This document shows, one piece after another, positions 7,089 to 12,368 of a stretch of 12,368 nt of DNA. Origin of the DNA: an uncultured Collinsella sp. (lineage in GTDB: Bacteria; Actinomycetota; Coriobacteriia; Coriobacteriales; Coriobacteriaceae); the NCBI GenBank assembly GCA_902489775.1, contig CABUBH010000051.1:1-12368 (forward strand), written 5' to 3'. Numbering within the stretch: the stretch's first letter is position 1; each line of letters opens with the position of its first letter. The notes under the pieces are model-generated. The model did no database searches, was not told the DNA's origin, and saw only the letters and a program-made list of their open reading frames with translations. The position numbers were made by a program, and so were the translations under genes.

Positions 7089-8171
7089 TTGAAGAAAAGC
7101 AATCTGGGCTATGTGCTGGTGCTGATCGCCGCGCTTATGTGGGGCAGCATCGGAATCTTTGTAAACGGCATCTCGGCCATGGGCGTTTCGTCCCAGAGCA
7201 TGGCTGCCTTTCGCTTGTTGGTCGGAGCGCTTATCTTGGCGCCGGTCCTGATGTTTATGGGCTGCCGTCCGGGTGAGGGGTCTACCGTGGCTCAGGGTCC
7301 GCTGGCACTGTTCAAGGCAAGCCCTAAAGAGCTTGTTCCCTGCGCGCTTGTCGGTATTGTCGGCCTGGCCGCCGCCAACACCTGCTATTACGAGTGCATG
7401 GGCGAGGTGGGCATGTCCACGGCCTCGGTGCTGCTCTACACCTCGCCGGTGTTTGGCGTCGTGCTCGGCCGCGTGCTTTATCGCGAGGACGTGACCCCCA
7501 ACAAGCTCGTCGCCATTGTCTTTAACATCGTTGGCTGCGTGCTTGCAGTGACCAATGGCGACCTTTCCGGTTTTCATTTTTCGGTTTGGGGCGTCACGTC
7601 GGGCGTGATTGCAGGCCTTTGCGGTGCGTCGCTCGCGGTGTTTAGCCGGATAGCAACCAAGACAGTCCACCCGCTGGCTGTCACGTTTTGGGGCTTTGTT
7701 TTTGGCGGTGCGGTTATGGCGGCTATCGCGGCTCCGTGGCCGGATGTCGCCGCGGCAATGTCGCCACAGCTGCTGCTGCTGTTCCTTGGCTTTGGACTCA
7801 TCCCCACAGCCGTGGCTTACATCTTATATATGCAGGGTCTGTCCATGGGGCTCGAGACGTCGAAAGTTCCCGTCGTAATGTCTTTCGAGACGGTCGTCAC
7901 CGTACTGGTGGGCATTGGCATCTACGCTGAGCCCGCCGGCGCGATCAAGGTCCTGGGCATCGTGCTGGTGCTCGCGTCCATCCTGATCATGAACACCGAC
8001 TTCTCCAAGCTGCGCAACAGTGTGTTTGTCGGTCATGTTGTTGAGAGCATGACCTTTAAGCCCAACGCGTGGTGGACGGAGAAATCGCAGGACATGGATC
8101 TGTTTAAGGAGCGCACCGGCATCGCGCTGGAGCCCACCGTGCAGGAAAGCCCCTGGTACTTCGTGCGATAG
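7089..8171 (+). CDS. DMT-superfamily (EamA) transporter
   Basis: This 360-residue membrane protein belongs to the drug/metabolite transporter superfamily, which usually exports amino acids or small metabolites. Two EamA repeats are visible: the first begins YVLVLIAALMWGSIGIF and contains LYTSPVFGVVLGRVLYRE; the second starts at the FSVWGVTSGVIAGL segment and ends near residue 300. About ten hydrophobic helices can be counted. The TTG at 7089 is chosen because GAGGAGG (7077-7083) sits 5 bases before it. An in-frame GTG at 7053 would add 12 polar residues and overlap the promoter region. Unusually, a soluble 59-residue tail (about 302-360, with KPNAWWTEK and ending SPWYFVR) follows the last helix. 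Lying between a deglycase and the PTS genes, it may export the amine or amino acid released by deglycation; that is inference. Confidence 0.85.
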   Translation: MKKSNLGYVLVLIAALMWGSIGIFVNGISAMGVSSQSMAAFRLLVGALILAPVLMFMGCRPGEGSTVAQGPLALFKASPKELVPCALVGIVGLAAANTCYYECMGEVGMSTASVLLYTSPVFGVVLGRVLYREDVTPNKLVAIVFNIVGCVLAVTNGDLSGFHFSVWGVTSGVIAGLCGASLAVFSRIATKTVHPLAVTFWGFVFGGAVMAAIAAPWPDVAAAMSPQLLLLFLGFGLIPTAVAYILYMQGLSMGLETSKVPVVMSFETVVTVLVGIGIYAEPAGAIKVLGIVLVLASILIMNTDFSKLRNSVFVGHVVESMTFKPNAWWTEKSQDMDLFKERTGIALEPTVQESPWYFVR

Positions 8172-8250
8172 AGGATTGCGCGCAGGGTCTGACCTCGGGT
8201 TATCCAGTCAGCGCCGGCCTACCCGGCCCCAACGTTTCGACTACGTTAAA

Positions 8251-8284
8251 CCCGTCAACGGTCGATTTTCACCCGCGAACGGTC
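8251..8284. promoter_or_regulatory. 21-bp-spaced direct repeat upstream of the PTS operon
   Basis: CCCGTCAACGGTC (8251-8263) and CCCGCGAACGGTC (8272-8284) match at 11 of 13 positions. Their starts are 21 bp apart, about two helical turns, so both would lie on the same face of the DNA. Just upstream, AACG and CGTT (8231-8234, 8244-8247) form an inverted pair. This layout fits an activator binding region, but no known factor is recognised. Confidence 0.4.
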
Positions 8285-8319
8285 TTTATACTAATTAGCA
8301 ATATAAGCAACGTATAAGA

Positions 8320-8338
8320 CGTTATAATGACCATAACG
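8320..8338. promoter_or_regulatory. Candidate operator D over the PTS-operon promoter
   Basis: CGTTATAATGACCATAACG is a perfect 6-bp inverted repeat (CGTTAT/ATAACG) with a 7-base spacer. It contains an ideal -10 hexamer, TATAAT (8323-8328), though no good -35 lies at the standard distance. A bound repressor would cover the -10. The site is immediately followed by the ribosome binding site AAGGAGGAGG and the EIIAB start at 8355. It is related to the DMT-gene site at 7033-7048. Confidence 0.5.
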
Positions 8339-8354
8339 AAAAGGAGGAGGCAAG

Positions 8355-9278
8355 ATGAATCAGATCATTCTCGCATCTCATGGCGGCCTGGCCGCAGGCG
8401 CCAAAGACACGCTCGAGATGGTTCTCGGCGACGTGTCGAACGTCCACGTCGTGTCGCTTGCTCGTGACGACAAGGAGCCCATCACCGATAAGGTGGACGC
8501 CATGATCGCCACGTTCAACGCGGACGACACCGTCTATGTGCTGACCGATATGCTCGGCAGCTCGGTCAACAACAGCATGGTCGAGCTTTCCAAGAACGGC
8601 ACGAAGTTCACGGTTGTCAGCGGTTTCAACATCCCGCTGGCGCTCACGCTCGCTATGAGCCCCGTCCCCGTCAAGGGTGCCGAGCTCGCAGCCCTCATCA
8701 ACGAGGCCCGCACCGGTCTGACCAACCCCAACGCACCGGTCGAGGCTGCCGCGGCTCCCGCCAAGAAGGCCAAGGCGTCCCGTCACAGCTCCGGTCCCGC
8801 CAAGATCGTCCTCGCACGTCTTGATTACCGTCTGCTGCACGGCCAGGTCGTCTTTACCTGGACCACCAAGGTTCAGGCCGAGCGCATCATCGTCGTCGAC
8901 AACGCCGCCGCCAACGATGACATCAAGAAGGGCGCTCTTAAGCTGGCCAAGCCCCAGGGCGTGCGCCTGAACGTCTTCACCGTCGAGCGTGCCCTCGCCA
9001 AGATGGACAAGCTCAACACCCTCGGCGAGCGCGTCATGTTCGTCTTTGGCAACACTGCCGAGATGCTGCAGTTCTGCCAGGGCTACAAGCTCGACGCCAT
9101 CAACCTGGGCGCCACCGCCAACCACGACGGTGCCGATCAGGTCGGCGGCAAGGACAGCTCCGTCTTTCTCGACGCCACCCAGAAGGCCGACGTCAATCAG
9201 CTGCTCGACATGGGCATCAAGCTCTATGTTCAGCAGACCCCTACGTATCAGAGCGTCGACATCGACGCCAAGCTGTAA
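8355..9278 (+). CDS. PTS mannose-family EIIAB fusion
   Basis: This 307-residue cytoplasmic phosphocarrier takes phosphate from HPr on its EIIA domain and passes it through EIIB to the incoming sugar. The EIIA domain (about 1-128) carries the expected phosphohistidine H9 in IILASHGGLA and the TDMLGSS segment (64-70). A flexible Ala/Pro/Lys linker spans about 129-148 (EAAAAPAKKAKAS). The EIIB domain (149-307) carries H162 in RLDYRLLHGQVVFTW, the usual EIIB phosphorylation site of this family. E. coli ManX has the same A-B fusion, while many other mannose-family systems split the two. A strong AAGGAGGAGG site precedes the ATG. It is the first gene of the operon with EIIC and EIID. The sugar is not readable from this subunit. 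Confidence 0.93.
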   Translation: MNQIILASHGGLAAGAKDTLEMVLGDVSNVHVVSLARDDKEPITDKVDAMIATFNADDTVYVLTDMLGSSVNNSMVELSKNGTKFTVVSGFNIPLALTLAMSPVPVKGAELAALINEARTGLTNPNAPVEAAAAPAKKAKASRHSSGPAKIVLARLDYRLLHGQVVFTWTTKVQAERIIVVDNAAANDDIKKGALKLAKPQGVRLNVFTVERALAKMDKLNTLGERVMFVFGNTAEMLQFCQGYKLDAINLGATANHDGADQVGGKDSSVFLDATQKADVNQLLDMGIKLYVQQTPTYQSVDIDAKL

Positions 9279-9314
9279 TCAACCAGGCTTTTGCCTGACT
9301 GAAAGGAGAAGGGT

Positions 9315-10109
9315 ATGAATACGTTCATCAGTGCGGTGCTCGTCGGCCTCGTCGGCGTGTTCTGCATGTGGGACTCCCGCCTGCTCGGTCGTCTTAACTT
9401 CGAGCAGCCCCTCGTTGGCGCTACGCTCGTCGGTCTGCTGCTGGGCGATGTGCCCACCGGCCTTGCCGTCGGTGCCGCCGTCGAGCTCGTGTCCATGGGC
9501 CTGGTGCAGGTCGGCGCCGCCGTTCCGCCCGATATGGTCCTGGGCGGCATCGTGGCCGCTGCCTTTGCGTGCCTGACCGATGCTTCCGCCGAGACCGCCA
9601 TGACGATCGCCATCCCGGTCGCCGTCCTGGGTCAGCTTCTCGGCATCGTGTTCCGTTCCATCATCGCCGCCCTCACCCATGTGGCAGATAGCGCGATCGA
9701 TAACGGAAAGTTCAAGACCGCCTACCGTATGCACATCTGCGCCGGCTCCGGTCTGTACGCCGTCATGTACTTCCTGCCGATCTTCCTCGCCGTTTTTGTT
9801 GGCACCGACCTGGTTCAGGCCATCGTCAACATGGTTCCCGAGTGGCTGTCCACTGGTCTTAACGTTTCGACCAAGATCATGACCGCCTACGGCTTGGCCC
9901 TGCTGCTCACCATGATGATCAAGAAGGGTATGACTCCGTTCCTGTTCATCGGTTTCCTGCTCGCCGCTTACCTCAACCTGTCCGTCATCGCGGTCGCTCT
10001 GATCGGTGTGTGCCTGGCTGTCGTCTTCATGGGCTTCAAGTTCAACGGTTCCCATGCAGCCGCCGGTGTCGATTCCGACTACGATCCGCTCGAAGACGAC
10101 GAAGACTAA
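9315..10109 (+). CDS. PTS mannose-family EIIC membrane subunit
   Basis: This 264-residue membrane subunit forms the transport channel together with EIID. The family signature is clear in GDVPTGLAVGAAVELVSMGL, followed by GAAVPPD (about 45-75), and hydrophobic helices run through to residue 243. It ends in an acidic tail (DSDYDPLEDDED). AAAGGAGAAGG precedes the ATG at 9315. The 36-base gap after EIIAB holds a small hairpin, CAGGC-TTTT-GCCTG (9284-9297), which is too weak to be a terminator. Codon use is biased toward C-ending codons, as in well-expressed genes. Confidence 0.93.
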   Translation: MNTFISAVLVGLVGVFCMWDSRLLGRLNFEQPLVGATLVGLLLGDVPTGLAVGAAVELVSMGLVQVGAAVPPDMVLGGIVAAAFACLTDASAETAMTIAIPVAVLGQLLGIVFRSIIAALTHVADSAIDNGKFKTAYRMHICAGSGLYAVMYFLPIFLAVFVGTDLVQAIVNMVPEWLSTGLNVSTKIMTAYGLALLLTMMIKKGMTPFLFIGFLLAAYLNLSVIAVALIGVCLAVVFMGFKFNGSHAAAGVDSDYDPLEDDED

Positions 10110-10122
10110 GGAGGAACACACT

Positions 10123-10956
10123 ATGGCAACCGCAACCAAGGACGTGTCCCTGAACAAGAAGGTCAGCCAGTTCTTCTGGCGCTCCTGGGCCATCCAGGCC
10201 TCTTGGAACTACGAGCGTCAGATGAACATGGGCTTCCTCTACGGCATGGTTCCCACGCTCGATCGCCTCTATCCGGACGAGTCCGACCCCAAGCAGCTCG
10301 CTGCTAAGAAAGAGGCTTACCACCGTCACATGGCGTTCTACAACTGCACCCCGCAGACGAGCGCCTTTATCCTGGGCCTCACCGCCTCCATGGAGGAGGA
10401 GTACGCCAAGGATCCCGAGAACTTCGATCCCGATTCGATCAACGCGGTCAAGACCTCCCTCATGGGTCCGCTTTCCGGCATCGGTGACTCCTTCTTCCAG
10501 GGCACCATCCGCGTTATCGCCTTTGGCCTGGGCGTTCAGCTGGCTCAGCAGGGCTCCATCATGGGCCCGATCCTGGCCATGCTCATCTCCATCGTCCCCT
10601 CTGTGCTGATTACTTGGTTCGCCGCCAAGATGGGCTATCAGGGCGGCCACGAGTACCTGAGCAAGCTTCAGGGCGGCGACCTCATGGAGAAGCTCATGTA
10701 TGTCTGCGGCATCGTGGGTCTTATGTCCGTGGGCGGCATGATCGCCACGCTGATCGGCGCCACCACCCCGCTGCAGTTCGCTGAGGGCACCGTCGTTATC
10801 CAGGACATCCTGGACGGCATGATGCCCCAGATGATCTCCCTTGGCCTCACCGGCCTTATGTACTGGCTCATCAAGAAGAACGTCAACACCGGTTGGCTTC
10901 TCGTGATCGCCATCGTGGGCGGCATCGCCCTCTCCGCGGCCGGCATTCTGGCCTAG
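10123..10956 (+). CDS. PTS mannose-family EIID membrane subunit
   Basis: This 277-residue membrane partner of EIIC is found only in mannose-family PTS. Typical motifs are FFWRSWAIQASWNYERQMNM (17-36), the MGPLSGIGDSFFQGT segment (114-128) and the C-terminal hydrophobic helices ending at residue 277. The ATG at 10123 is set by a TAAGGAGGA site that overlaps the EIIC stop codon, leaving a 13-base gap and suggesting translational coupling. Reading further upstream in frame would run into the EIIC gene. A GC-rich hairpin follows the stop codon before the second SIS gene. Together the three genes make a complete sugar-specific enzyme II; HPr and enzyme I must be encoded elsewhere. Confidence 0.94.
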   Translation: MATATKDVSLNKKVSQFFWRSWAIQASWNYERQMNMGFLYGMVPTLDRLYPDESDPKQLAAKKEAYHRHMAFYNCTPQTSAFILGLTASMEEEYAKDPENFDPDSINAVKTSLMGPLSGIGDSFFQGTIRVIAFGLGVQLAQQGSIMGPILAMLISIVPSVLITWFAAKMGYQGGHEYLSKLQGGDLMEKLMYVCGIVGLMSVGGMIATLIGATTPLQFAEGTVVIQDILDGMMPQMISLGLTGLMYWLIKKNVNTGWLLVIAIVGGIALSAAGILA

Positions 10957-10986
10957 TCGCGACTAAGCGCCTAACCGCTTTCCCCC

Positions 10987-11025
10987 GGGGGCCTGCCTGG
11001 CATCCCATACCCCAGGCAGGCTTCC
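10987..11025 (+). terminator. Intercistronic GC hairpin between EIID and SIS gene 2
   Basis: GCCTGCCTGG (10991-11000) and CCAGGCAGGC (11012-11021) pair perfectly around an 11-base loop. Four further flanking pairs, two of them G-U, extend the stem. No T-run follows, so it may be a partial terminator or a transcript-stabilising hairpin that lets PTS and deglycase genes be expressed at different levels. Confidence 0.55.
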
Positions 11026-11035
11026 ATCCCCAATA

Positions 11036-11066
11036 ATGTGACAAAGGGACAGTTCCTTTGTCGCAT
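11036..11066. repeat. REP-like palindrome, copy 2
   Basis: Twelve-base arms (11036-11047 and 11055-11066, one G-U pair) contain GTGACAAAGG and CCTTTGTCGC around the loop GACAGTT. Read on the minus strand, the core is ACTGTCCCTTTG, matching the CCTGTCCCCTTTG of the copy at 4891-4931. It lies in the 200-base gap between EIID and SIS gene 2; the remainder of that gap (11067-11140) shows nothing recognisable. Confidence 0.65.
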
Positions 11067-11156
11067 CCTCAACGGGCCGGCGACTCGGTCCAAACCACGG
11101 TAACCCTGCGAGCGCCCGGCAATGTGGCGCCGCAAAAATCGAAAGGAATGTGTCAG

Positions 11157-12140
11157 ATGTACGAGATCGACCTTAACCTCCCTAAGCAGATCGTCGCTGA
11201 CGTCCTGTCCAACCACGAGATCCACAGCGTCGCCTTCGTCGGCTGCGGCGCTTCCATGTCCGACCTGTACCCCGCCAAGTACTTCCTGGCCAACAACACG
11301 GACAAGCTGAACGTTCAGATCTTCACCGCTAACGAGTTCAACTACGACACGCCCTCCTGGGTCAACGAGCACACCTTCGTGATCACCTGCTCCCTCGGTG
11401 GCTCCACGCCCGAGACCGTCGAGGCCAACAAGACCGCCAAGAAGCACAACTGCCCGGTCGTCTCCCTCACCAACAAGGCTGGCTCCGCTCTGACCGTCGA
11501 CGCTGACTACGTCATCGTTCACGGCTTCCACGCCAACTTCGCTGCCAAGTGCGAGAAGCCCGGCTACGCCATCGCTCTTGCTGTCGAGATCCTTCAGCAG
11601 ACCGAGGGTTATGACCACTACGAGGACATGATCACCGGCCTCACCAACGTCTTCGAGCTCTGCGAGAACGCCGCTCAGCACTGCAAGAAGCTCGCCAAGA
11701 AGTTCGCCGAGGACTTCAAGGACGACAAGATGATCTACTTCATGGCTTCCGGTGCCTCCGAGAAGATGGCTTATTCTCACGCCGCCTTCCTGTTCACCGA
11801 GATGCAGTGGATCGACGCCGCCGCCTACAACACCGGCGAGTACTTCCACGGCCCGTTCGAGGTTTCCACCGAGGGTAAGCCCTACGTCTTCTTCATGTCC
11901 GATGGCGCTACCCGTCCGATGGACGCCCGCGCCCTCACCTTCCTTGAGCGCATGGGCGCCAAGGTCGCTCTGATCGACTCCAAGGACTACGGCCTGGCTG
12001 ACGCCGTGCCCGCGAGCGTCGTCACCTACTTCAACCCGCTGCTGCACCTCGCCGTTATGCGCGAGTACGGCAACCAGATCGCCGAGGCCCGTCAGCACCC
12101 GCTGACCATGCGTCGCTACATGTGGAAGCTTTCCTACTAA
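11157..12140 (+). CDS. SIS-domain sugar-amine 6-phosphate deglycase, FrlB-like (2)
   Basis: This 327-residue paralogue of the SIS protein at 5865-6857 is probably the deglycase for the sugar-amine phosphate delivered by the adjacent PTS. The first SIS loop is VGCGASMSD (28-36) and SLGGSTPET (79-87). E215 (FTEMQW) and H231 (GEYFHGPFE) lie 16 residues apart, as the Glu214/His230 pair proposed for Salmonella FraB. The canonical G-E before the His is intact (G227, E228). The C-terminus RRYMWKLSY is nearly identical to that of the first SIS protein. GAAAGGA (11141-11147) lies 9 bases before the ATG at 11157; an in-frame ATG at 11148 overlaps that site too closely. All 19 Phe codons are TTC, unlike the mixed use in mfd, suggesting high expression. 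It probably shares the PTS transcript and is closed by a strong terminator. Confidence 0.87.
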   Translation: MYEIDLNLPKQIVADVLSNHEIHSVAFVGCGASMSDLYPAKYFLANNTDKLNVQIFTANEFNYDTPSWVNEHTFVITCSLGGSTPETVEANKTAKKHNCPVVSLTNKAGSALTVDADYVIVHGFHANFAAKCEKPGYAIALAVEILQQTEGYDHYEDMITGLTNVFELCENAAQHCKKLAKKFAEDFKDDKMIYFMASGASEKMAYSHAAFLFTEMQWIDAAAYNTGEYFHGPFEVSTEGKPYVFFMSDGATRPMDARALTFLERMGAKVALIDSKDYGLADAVPASVVTYFNPLLHLAVMREYGNQIAEARQHPLTMRRYMWKLSY

Positions 12141-12174
12141 TCACAAGTAAGTAGACCTTACGGGTTGATTGAGA

Positions 12175-12206
12175 GGGGATGGGGTTTGTGCCCCATCCCC
12201 TTTTTT
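12175..12206 (+). terminator. Intrinsic terminator after SIS gene 2
   Basis: A perfect 10-bp stem, GGGGATGGGG (12175-12184) with CCCCATCCCC (12191-12200), encloses the loop TTTGTG and is followed by six T. It ends the PTS-deglycase operon and separates it from the HAD gene. Confidence 0.95.
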
Positions 12207-12251
12207 GCTCTTGGGAGGGCACGCCTGTCGCGTCGCAAAACCCAGGATAAA

Positions 12252-12286
12252 ACCTACCAAAATAAACCTGTCTCTATTTGGCAGGT
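12252..12286. repeat. REP-like palindrome, copy 3
   Basis: ACCTACCAAA (12252-12261) and TTTGGCAGGT (12277-12286) are complementary at 9 of 10 positions. The 15-base loop contains CCTGTCTC, related to the cores of the copies at 4891-4931 and 11036-11066. The right arm directly abuts GGGAGGAG, the ribosome binding site of the HAD gene, so folding could affect its translation. Confidence 0.6.
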
Positions 12287-12300
12287 GGGAGGAGATGCGT

Positions 12301-12368
12301 ATGATCAAAGCAGTGCTGTTTGACATGGACGGCGTGCTGGTCGATACCGAGTGGTTCTACAACCGTCG
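12301..12368 (+). CDS. HAD-superfamily hydrolase, 3'-truncated
   Basis: Only the first 22 codons are in the window. They contain the HAD motif I, KAVLFDMDGVLVDTEWFY, whose first Asp (D8) would be the phosphorylated nucleophile and whose second (D10) the general acid. This sequence is typical of the beta-phosphoglucomutase/phosphatase group (subfamily I), so it may be a sugar-phosphate phosphatase or mutase. GGGAGGAG (12287-12294) supports the ATG at 12301; an in-frame ATG two codons earlier overlaps that site. Whether it belongs to the sugar-amine pathway is unknown, as a terminator separates it. Confidence 0.85.
   Translation, partial: MIKAVLFDMDGVLVDTEWFYNR

Noticed and set aside
8172..8354. 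Sigma-54 (-24/-12) promoter for the PTS operon, as in LevR/GfrR-controlled systems
   Set aside because: I found no GG-N10-GC element with the TGGCAC/TTGC pattern. A TATAAT box is present instead, and no LevR-type activator gene lies in the window.
8322..10193. Two long minus-strand frames opposite EIIAB and EIIC
   Set aside because: Low-complexity Gly/Asp/His/Val-rich shadows of the PTS genes, with no start signals.
10971..12098. 375-codon minus-strand frame opposite SIS gene 2
   Set aside because: Same shadow pattern (Gly, Val, Leu, Glu repeats). It also runs through the intercistronic hairpins.
1..12368. CRISPR array, tRNA or insertion sequence
   Set aside because: No regularly spaced direct repeats, no cloverleaf with a CCA end or TTC loop, and no transposase frame were seen on either strand.

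Overview
The window looks like the chromosome of a high-GC gut Actinomycete of the class Coriobacteriia, most likely Collinsella or a close relative. The basis is the high-GC coding style, strong AGGAGG-type ribosome binding sites, and the pairing of mannose-family PTS genes with FrlB-like SIS genes. The genus is an inference, not a database result.

Bases 1-4892 hold ordinary chromosomal genes on the + strand: the 3' two thirds of mfd (transcription-repair coupling factor), a PAP2-family membrane phosphatase, a threonine aldolase-family PLP enzyme closed by a clear intrinsic terminator, and a GNAT acetyltransferase.

Bases 4938-12206 look like one catabolic unit. A minus-strand GntR/HutC-type repressor (4938-5660) is divergent from an FrlB-like SIS-domain deglycase (5865-6857). 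Next come a DMT/EamA transporter (7089-8171) and a mannose-family PTS operon: fused EIIA-EIIB, EIIC and EIID. A second FrlB-like deglycase (11157-12140) follows, then a strong terminator. By analogy with the Salmonella gfr (glucoselysine/fructoselysine) locus, the PTS would import and phosphorylate an Amadori or Heyns compound. The two SIS enzymes would split the 6-phosphate into an amine or amino acid and a hexose phosphate. The DMT protein may export the freed amine. The exact substrate cannot be read from sequence. Related short motifs in front of gntR, SIS gene 1, the DMT gene and the PTS operon suggest a single regulon.

The intergenic DNA is rich in structure. Three short palindromes share a CTGTCYC core and look like a dispersed REP-like family (4891-4931, 11036-11066, 12252-12286). 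A long nested palindrome lies between SIS gene 1 and the DMT gene (6884-6998). There is a 13-bp direct repeat with 21-bp period upstream of the PTS operon. The window ends in the first 22 codons of a HAD-family hydrolase. I saw no rRNA, tRNA, CRISPR array or insertion sequence.
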